Shown in pieces: positions 59,501 through 64,000 of a stretch of 64,000 bases of DNA; positions within the stretch are counted from its first letter, which is position 1; every line of letters starts with the position of its first letter. The stretch is from an uncultured Acidobacteriaceae bacterium (GTDB lineage Bacteria > Acidobacteriota > Terriglobia > Terriglobales > Acidobacteriaceae). Where the stretch lies: the NCBI GenBank assembly GCA_937879855.1, contig CALFMO010000043.1, positions 223,702 to 287,701 of the forward strand. Reading direction: 5' to 3'. A program made the translations under genes and the position numbers. Under the pieces are notes generated by a model, which saw nothing but the letters and a program-made list of their open reading frames with translations, searched no databases and was not told the DNA's origin.

Positions 59501-59934
59501 ACCGCAATGCTTCCAATCGCCGATGTCCCCTCTTTATCGAAGACGGACGACCACGTCATCGCGCCGTCAGTCGACTTCCACACCCCGCCGCCGGTTGCGC
59601 CGAAATAGTAGGTCGTGGGATCGCCCGGAATCCCAGCCGCGGTCAGCGATCGTCCGCCGCGGAAGGGACCGATCAAGCGATACTTCATTCCTTTGAAAGG
59701 CTTCTCCTCGGGCTTAGCCGATTCCGCCGCTTCGCTGTCGCTGTCAGCCGCAGTCGCAGGCTGGGCCGCCTGCGTGGTCTTCGTCTGGGTCGTCGACGTT
59801 GGCTTGACAGCCTTCGACTGCCGCTCGGGCTTGGTCTGTGCGAGTGCTGTAGCCGCAAACAAGATTGAGAATGTGATTAGGAAAACCAACCGCGTAAGAG
59901 AAGATACGTGTCTACAACAGGTGTGTGGGCCCAT
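56599..59934 (-). CDS. Large secreted sortilin/VPS10-like propeller protein
   Basis: 1111-residue exported protein. Signal peptide LTRLVFLITFSILFAATALA, a low-complexity Thr/Gln/Ala linker, then a long series of BNR/sortilin-type strands (STDGAMTWSSVF, TLDGGKTWKNVG, TTDGGKNWEKVL, SNDGGTTWKHL, SFNDGANWRQLKL) forming one or two ten-bladed propellers up to about residue 800. A C-terminal beta domain and a coiled helical tail follow. Proteins of this build are numerous in Acidobacteriota and Bacteroidota and are annotated as glycosyl hydrolases without proof. The ATG at 59934 puts the signal peptide near the start. Confidence 0.82.
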   Translation of the reverse strand: MGPHTCCRHVSSLTRLVFLITFSILFAATALAQTKPERQSKAVKPTSTTQTKTTQAAQPATAADSDSEAAESAKPEEKPFKGMKYRLIGPFRGGRSLTAAGIPGDPTTYYFGATGGGVWKSTDGAMTWSSVFDKEGTSAIGSIAVANSNHNVLYVGTGEACIRGNISHGDGVYRTLDGGKTWKNVGLHDSRAIGKIIINPTNPDIVFVAALGHPYGANTERGIFRTTDGGKNWEKVLYKDENTGGIDVAFDPHNPNILFAALWQARRTSWSMSDGGPGSGLYRSNDGGTTWKHLTEHGLPKGPYGKIGVAVAANSDRVYALIEAHNPDGGLYRSDDAGETWQLVNPSHSLWQRPWYYMHVIADPRDENLLYIMNVEAYKSTDGGHEFNKVKIPHGDNHGLWIDPQNTRRMIASNDGGVTVTLDGGKDWTRQENQPTAQFYHVITDSATPYRVYGSQQDAGTVAITSRSDDGAIDRSDWYDVGGGEAGYIAPDPRDPNIVYAADYQGNITRYDRHIGQIKAITEQPELSDAHGAAYLEHRFQWTAPVLISPHDPNTLYHGGERLFKTTDGGVHWESISPDLTRNDKEKQKASGGEITLDDTGTEYYDTIFALAESPITKGLLWVGTDDGLIQLTKDEGKSWTNVTPKDMPEWSRISQIDPSPLDPGTAYVAVDRHQFDDLRPYIYKTSDYGKSWTKLGQGIPDTTFVRVVREDPKKRGLLYAGTEQGVFVSFNDGANWRQLKLNLPTTPVHDLAIKGDDLVVATHGRAFWILDDLSPLRQYSDDIAQKDAFLYTPATAYRIQAGASGELHPSKLTGQNPPVGAVIYYFLKDAPKSDTETKIEILDASGKVIRKYSSAEYNTLEEPLDPDDKKPEKQIKPEAGLNRFVWDLRYDEARRVPGYYLWEYNSGAKGPVAVPGHYQVRITVGGQNQTAAFDLKLDPRVKVSQADLEEQFNLLLQTRDELSRVYDTVNQIQDVRAQLVGLKRRLPDNASAKTVASAADDLEKKLVGVREDLVNLTISANEDSLAYPPQLDTKIAYLAMDVASADSAPTEAEQKQFEKLKRQSGELIGRWEDLQRRDLAAFQKLAAEGSLSTVVVPPAGRSVDEPVAAH

Positions 59935-60050
59935 GTTCAGTGTTCTCCGGGGAAGATGTGGACAATTCGCTATGGTAATCGCTGCAGCGCTTTGCTGCAA
60001 AGGGCAATGGAGTTCATTTCCCTCTTTACGAGGTGACTGCTAAAATCCCG

Positions 60051-60929
60051 TCACTTCTTCGCTACCAGAACCTTTTTCGCCGCTTCCAGTTCTTTGCGCT
60101 TCGCCGGATCGACTTTGGGATAAGACAAGTCGAGGGATTCCAGCGTGTCAACTAGCACCGTGGAAATCACCAGCCGCGTGAACCACTTGTTGTCCGCCGG
60201 GACCACATACCACGGCGCTTCTTCGCTCGCCGTATTGCGGATCATTTCTTCGTAGGCATCCTGATAGTCGTCCCAATATTTGCGTTCGTGAATGTCCCCC
60301 GCCGAAAATTTCCAGTTCTTTTCCGGTTCGTCCAGACGCGCCAGGAACCGCTGCTTCTGTTCCTTCTTCGACAGGTTCAGGAAAAATTTGCGGATGACCG
60401 TCCCGCTGCGCGCCATGTGCTGCTCGAAGCTGCGAATGTCTTCAAACCGCCCATCCCAGATCTTCTTGGTAACCAGAGAAGGTGGCGTCTTCTGGCTCTT
60501 AAGAATGTCAGGATGCACTCGCACAACCAGCACTTCTTCGTAGTACGACCGGTTGAAGATTCCGATGTGCCCGCGCTCCGGCAGACAATAGGTCGTGCGC
60601 CATAGGAAATCGTGCTGCAGTTCGGTTTCGGTAGGAGCTTTGAAGGAATGCACCTGGCAGCCTTGCGGGTTGACTCCCGACATCACGTGTTTGATCGCGC
60701 CATCTTTTCCAGCGGCATCCATGGCCTGGAAGATCAGCAACACCGCCCAATTATCCTGGGCATACAACAAATCCTGCAGCTCTGCCGTGCGCGCAATTCC
60801 GCGCATCAAGGCCTCTTCGGCATGTTCCTTGGATTTCCAATACCCAGTGTCGCCAGGATCGAAGTCTTTCAGGCGAAAATGTTTGCCGCTTTCCACTCGG
60901 TAAGTCTTCGGCAGCTTGTCAATCTTCAT
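60051..60929 (-). CDS. ppk2: Polyphosphate kinase 2 family protein
   Basis: PPK2 phosphotransferase using polyphosphate to phosphorylate nucleotides. Walker A motif AMDAAGKDGAIK (69-80), FNRSYYEEVLVVRVHP (125-140) and the lid region with FFLNLSKKEQKQRF are typical. 292 residues, class I length. GAGGGA precedes the ATG. Whether it makes NDPs or NTPs is not decided by these motifs. Confidence 0.92.
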   Translation of the reverse strand: MKIDKLPKTYRVESGKHFRLKDFDPGDTGYWKSKEHAEEALMRGIARTAELQDLLYAQDNWAVLLIFQAMDAAGKDGAIKHVMSGVNPQGCQVHSFKAPTETELQHDFLWRTTYCLPERGHIGIFNRSYYEEVLVVRVHPDILKSQKTPPSLVTKKIWDGRFEDIRSFEQHMARSGTVIRKFFLNLSKKEQKQRFLARLDEPEKNWKFSAGDIHERKYWDDYQDAYEEMIRNTASEEAPWYVVPADNKWFTRLVISTVLVDTLESLDLSYPKVDPAKRKELEAAKKVLVAKK

Positions 60930-60981
60930 CTTCCCTCACAATTTTTCTTTCTATTGGATTCTTGGAACTTTGCTAGAGGTT

Positions 60982-60996
60982 GGTGATAGGATCACC
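60982..60996. promoter_or_regulatory. Palindrome GGTGAT-AGG-ATCACC between divergent genes
   Basis: A perfect 6-3-6 inverted repeat in the 138-bp gap between ppk2 and the small membrane protein. Its size and position suggest a repressor operator, but I cannot name a regulator. Confidence 0.35.
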
Positions 60997-61067
60997 GGCG
61001 TTGTATTCGTAGCGTTATTTGCCTTTCGAGTTCACGAACATCCATATTGACACTGGAGTCTCTCTCT

Positions 61068-61283
61068 ATGAAACCGCTTCCCCTGGTTGGAGTCCTCTTG
61101 CTGATCCTCGGCGTGCTGTCTTTCGTCGTACCAATTCCTCACCGGGAGAATCACCGGCTTAACATCGGGGATGCGAAATTCAGCGTTGAGACGGAAAGCA
61201 GCGACAAGTTGCCCCCATCGGTAGGCATTGTTTTTCTGGCCGGCGGCGTAGTCGCCCTGATCCTCGGATTGCGAAAAGCCTAG
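61068..61283 (+). CDS. 71-residue two-helix membrane protein
   Basis: MKPLPLVGVLLLILGVLSFV (helix 1), a loop containing GDAKFSVETESSDKLPP, then helix 2 (SVGIVFLAGGVVALILGLRKA). GGAG lies 11 nt upstream. The helix-loop-helix pattern with a charged loop is known in many unnamed acidobacterial proteins; function unknown. Confidence 0.65.
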   Translation: MKPLPLVGVLLLILGVLSFVVPIPHRENHRLNIGDAKFSVETESSDKLPPSVGIVFLAGGVVALILGLRKA

Positions 61284-61405
61284 ACCAGCACGCTTGCTCG
61301 AATCCGAACCCGAACATATGCCCAAAAGCAGCTATGATGAACTATCTACGAATGAACAACTTAGGTCGCTGGCATTACCATATTGTACGTACACATCCGT
61401 ACTAA

Positions 61406-61427
61406 AAATGTTCCTCAAGGAACATTT
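61406..61427 (-). terminator. Perfect 10-bp palindrome with T tract, terminator for the leftward gene
   Basis: AAATGTTCCT-CA-AGGAACATTT lies 18 bp after the persulfide dioxygenase stop; on the reverse strand it is followed by TTTAG. It could also be an operator, but position between convergent genes favours termination. Confidence 0.55.
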
Positions 61428-61445
61428 CTCCAATTTGTCGCTAGC

Positions 61446-62837
61446 CTAAACCACGATCGGTTTCCCGCTAACGCTAGGCAGCTTCGCCGTCTGCCAGGCA
61501 TCAAATCCGCCGCTCACATCGATAACGTGTTTGAAACCCGCGCGTTGCAGCAGGCTGCTGGCAATCATGCTACGGTATCCACTTTTGCAGTGAATCGCGA
61601 TGGGCGCATCGTGATCCAACTCTGGCGGCGAGACTCGAAAGTTGTCGAGCGGCCACCAGGTCGCGCTCTCAATGTGCGCAGCATCCCACTCCGGCTCGCG
61701 GCGCACATCCAGCACCTGCACTTCGTGCGCCTGCAATCGCTCATTCAATTCGCCTACAGCGATCCGCGAAATTGTCGCCACAGAAAATCCAGCTTGCTTC
61801 CACGCAGCCACTCCTCCATCAAGATATCCATCCAGAACCTCAATGCCCACCCGCGTCAGCCTGAGACGCGCCTCTTCCAACTGCGCGGGCGATTCAGCAA
61901 TCAACACCGGATGCGCCGACAAACCCAGGACCGTGCCCGCCCACGACGCAAACTGTCCCGACAGCGCTATATTCACCGAGCCACGCACGTGACCTTCCGC
62001 GAACTCGTCGCCAGGGCGCACATCGAGAGCGATCTCGCCCAGGCTCAACATCGACTTCAATTCAGCCGGCCCGATGGCGCGCAGCGACGGCAAGTCGGCC
62101 AATGCGGCTGCACCCGTGCGATTAATCTCAGCGTCCTTGAGGAAGTATTCCGGCCGTGCAGGAAGGTTGCTAGTCAACTGCGCGACGAACTCTTCCCTGT
62201 TCTTGATCTGCAGCGCATAGTTGGTGAGGCGCTCGGTGCGGATCGTGGACGAGCGCTCGGCTCGCATGTTCTTTCCACAGAGAGAACCGGCTCCGTGTGC
62301 CGGGTAGACAAGCACGTCATCAGGGAGCGTCAGCAGCTTGGTGTGCAGGCTATCGTAGAGCAGGCCCGCAAGCTCCCTGGGAGTGTGACGCGGCGACAAG
62401 TCTGGGCGGCCGACGTCGCCGATGAACAACGTGTCCCCGGTCAGAACCGCCCAGGGCGCGTGAGATTTCTCTTCATCAGTAACCACCAGGCAGATGCTTT
62501 CCGGAGTGTGGCCCGGGGTCTCCATCACGCGGATCGAGGCCTTACCAAACTTCAGCTCAAAGCCGTCGTGCACCGGCACGTGAGGAAACGTCGCGCCCGC
62601 TTGTGCTCCAATGTAAATCTTCGCGCCCGTGCGGGCCGCCAACTCCTTGTGTCCGGAAACAAAGTCAGCGTGCAAGTGGCTCTCGAAAATGTGTCGGATG
62701 GTAACGCCATGGTGCGCCGCCGCCGTTAAATAGAGCTCCACATCGCGCTGGGGATCGACCACCACCGCTTCCCCTTCCGAAGCCAGCAGGTAAGAAGCGT
62801 GCGCAAGGCATCCGAGATAGAACTGTTCGAAGTACAT
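61446..62837 (-). CDS. Persulfide dioxygenase-like hydrolase fused to two rhodanese domains
   Basis: 463 residues. Metallo-beta-lactamase domain (1-240) with H55-x-H57-x-D59 in SHLHADFVSGH and the TPGHTPES and TGDTLFIGDVGRPD motifs of ETHE1-type persulfide dioxygenases. Two rhodanese domains follow: the first has no cysteine at its active loop (LIAESPAQ), the second has C417 in HCKSGYRS. The arrangement resembles CstB-type proteins that oxidise persulfide and transfer sulfur to thiosulfate. GGGAGAG precedes the ATG. Confidence 0.88.
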   Translation of the reverse strand: MYFEQFYLGCLAHASYLLASEGEAVVVDPQRDVELYLTAAAHHGVTIRHIFESHLHADFVSGHKELAARTGAKIYIGAQAGATFPHVPVHDGFELKFGKASIRVMETPGHTPESICLVVTDEEKSHAPWAVLTGDTLFIGDVGRPDLSPRHTPRELAGLLYDSLHTKLLTLPDDVLVYPAHGAGSLCGKNMRAERSSTIRTERLTNYALQIKNREEFVAQLTSNLPARPEYFLKDAEINRTGAAALADLPSLRAIGPAELKSMLSLGEIALDVRPGDEFAEGHVRGSVNIALSGQFASWAGTVLGLSAHPVLIAESPAQLEEARLRLTRVGIEVLDGYLDGGVAAWKQAGFSVATISRIAVGELNERLQAHEVQVLDVRREPEWDAAHIESATWWPLDNFRVSPPELDHDAPIAIHCKSGYRSMIASSLLQRAGFKHVIDVSGGFDAWQTAKLPSVSGKPIVV

Positions 62838-62921
62838 GGAAGCTCTCCCAAGCGTGCTCGGAAATGCTAGAACAAATCGGTTGGCAAAGCCACAGGAGAA
62901 CTGATCAGAGACAGAGCGGAA

Positions 62922-63230
62922 TCACTGAGGAAGTGGAGTGATAAATTCCAGGCCGAAGCAGAAGCCATTACGGGAGCGAACCACGGCAGTCATTTTCGAG
63001 AGGGTAGGAGTCTCGAATTCAATCTCCAGCAAGTCACCGGGATTGAGGAGAATTCCGGCATAGAGCACCATGCCGCCTTCGCTCAGTTCGGTGCCGCGTC
63101 CCTCCACGACAGTCGTAGAGAAACCTTTGGAAGTCACGACACGCACCGGCATATCGACCGGTACGCGAGGCCAGCGGCGTGTAGGTTCAGACATATCGTC
63201 AATGATTCTACTCATGACCTGTTTTATCAA
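62922..63230 (-). CDS. PilZ-domain protein
   Basis: A PilZ domain of about 100 residues. RRWPRVPVDMPVRV provides the RxxxR c-di-GMP motif and TELSEGGMVLYAG the second motif in a (D/N/E)xSxxG variant. The start is uncertain: 63230, 63215 and 63194 are possible, with no clear ribosome binding site. The gene is divergent from the TPM gene by about 70 bp. Confidence 0.8.
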   Translation of the reverse strand: MIKQVMSRIIDDMSEPTRRWPRVPVDMPVRVVTSKGFSTTVVEGRGTELSEGGMVLYAGILLNPGDLLEIEFETPTLSKMTAVVRSRNGFCFGLEFITPLPQ

Positions 63231-63301
63231 ATTACTAAGGTGAAGTGAGCTTGTGGTGCGGCAATCTCAGGCTTCGCCGGTGCGTCTTGTACAATTTGCG
63301 T

Positions 63302-63960
63302 GTGAATTTGCGCAGGAAATTGTGTCTGGCTGCAGCCTTGATAGTGTCGTTCGCTGTTTGGGCGCGGGCAGAGCCAGTTTCGCAACTTCAACCCACAGGC
63401 TATGTCAATGATTTCGCGCACGTTCTCGACCAACAAACCGTCGCGCAGATCACGAACATTTGCCAGCAGATCGACGAAAAAGCTCACGCCCAGATCGCTC
63501 TCGTAACTATCAATTCCCTCGATGGCTCTGACATCGAGAGCTACGCAGTCGACCTCTTCAAGAAGTGGGGCATCGGCGCGAAGGCCACCAATCGTGGAGT
63601 GCTGATCCTGTACGCGATCAAGGATCATCGGGCGCGCATCGAAGTGGGCTATGGCCTGGAACCGATTTTGCCTGACGGCAAGGTGGGCGGCTTTCAGCGT
63701 GAAGCTATTCCGCTGATGCGCGGCGGGAACTACAATGACGCTCTGCTGCTGGTGACAAGCCGGGTGGCTGAGGTCATCGCGAACGACGCGGGGATTCAGC
63801 TCACCAATGCGCAGCCGCGAGCCCCAACTCAGCCTGAACCCCAGCCTGGCGGTGGGTTGTCAATTGGCGGGATCATTGCACTCATCATCGTTGTATTGAT
63901 CGTTCTTTTTACGCCATTGCGCAGCATTCTTTTCTGGCTTCTTTTTTCGCAGGTCTTCGG
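63302..63960 (+). CDS. TPM-domain (YgcG-like) protein, truncated by the contig end
   Basis: Signal peptide MNLRRKLCLAAALIVSFAVW, then a TPM domain (PTGYVNDFAHVLDQQTVAQI ... RIEVGYGLEPILPDGKVGGF) found in membrane-associated proteins such as YgcG and photosystem Psb32, and a Pro-rich linker to a membrane helix (GIIALIIVVLIVLF). The GTG at 63302 lies 6 nt after TACAAT. The frame continues to 64000 only because adapter sequence happens to be open; genuine coding ends at 63960 and the 3' end is missing. Confidence 0.85.
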
Positions 63961-64000
63961 CTGTCTCTTATACACATCTGACGCTGCCGACGATCTTACG
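63961..64000. other. Nextera adapter contamination at the contig end
   Basis: 63961-63979 read CTGTCTCTTATACACATCT, the Nextera mosaic end, and 63980-63993 read GACGCTGCCGACGA, the rest of the Read 1 transposase adapter in reverse complement. The last 7 bases, TCTTACG, equal the start of the reverse complement of an i5 index (GCGTAAGA). Not biological sequence. Confidence 0.97.

Noticed and set aside
58741..59868. 375-codon forward ORF
   Set aside because: Second antisense shadow of the sortilin-like gene.
61383..62729. 448-codon forward ORF
   Set aside because: Antisense to the persulfide dioxygenase gene; low-complexity arginine-rich translation, no family resemblance.

Overview
The window reads as a chromosomal stretch from a member of the Acidobacteriota (probably Terriglobia; this is my inference from the gene repertoire, gene order and GC-rich coding, not a database result). 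It holds about 60 real genes and no tRNA, rRNA, insertion sequence, phage or CRISPR array that I can see. The last 40 bases are not genomic: 63961-63993 match the Nextera transposase/Read 1 adapter and the final 7 bases match an i5 index, so the true sequence ends at 63960.

Layout. 1-5.6 kb: a truncated NrfD membrane subunit with a coupled 23-residue ORF, a thiamine-diphosphate enzyme, a frameshifted short-chain dehydrogenase, a small zinc-binding protein and an exported Vgb-like propeller. 5.6-6.5 kb: an unannotated-looking protein that aligns by eye with the ExoY / edema factor / CyaA class of nucleotidyl cyclases. 6.6-15.5 kb: a complete potassium-uptake locus (kdpF-A-B-C, several tiny membrane ORFs, kdpE and a kdpD split into two divergent genes), with two matching candidate KdpE operators. 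15.6-23.9 kb: sugar transporter plus SIS isomerase, RNase II-type enzyme, exported and membrane proteins, DHH phosphoesterase. 24-30.2 kb: a MocR regulator, a thioredoxin-fold/TPR protein with an in-frame UGA exactly at the first active-site cysteine (candidate selenoprotein), a cluster of zinc-ribbon membrane proteins, and a Fur regulator with a Fur box. 30.3-43 kb: penicillin acylase family enzyme, lipoprotein, one-carbon enzyme, xseB, ispA, a fluoride-riboswitch-controlled crcB operon, YceI, methyltransferase, hpt. 43-56 kb: GAF-SpoIIE phosphatase, lysA, nadK-tlyA, yebC, a Ser/Thr kinase, two overlapping 2-oxoglutarate/Fe(II) oxygenases, purQ. 56-64 kb: a large secreted sortilin-like propeller, PPK2, persulfide dioxygenase/rhodanese, PilZ and a TPM protein cut by the contig end.

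How the parts work together. The Kdp block is the most coherent system: KdpD-N and KdpE overlap by one base, KdpD-C diverges about 50 bp away, and each of two downstream transcription units carries the same three-half-site operator about 80 bp before its first ORF. The crcB-acetyltransferase-DUF190-deacetylase series is headed by a fluoride aptamer whose 3' strand can also mask the crcB ribosome binding site. fur and the divergent acylase gene share a 19-bp Fur box.

The observations I consider most worth follow-up are the candidate selenoprotein at 25520-26824 with a bSECIS-like hairpin, the short ExoY/EF-like cyclase at 5635-6450, the duplicated helically phased KdpE operator with its micro-ORFs, and the fused/tandem 2OG oxygenase pair at 52.0-54.3 kb.
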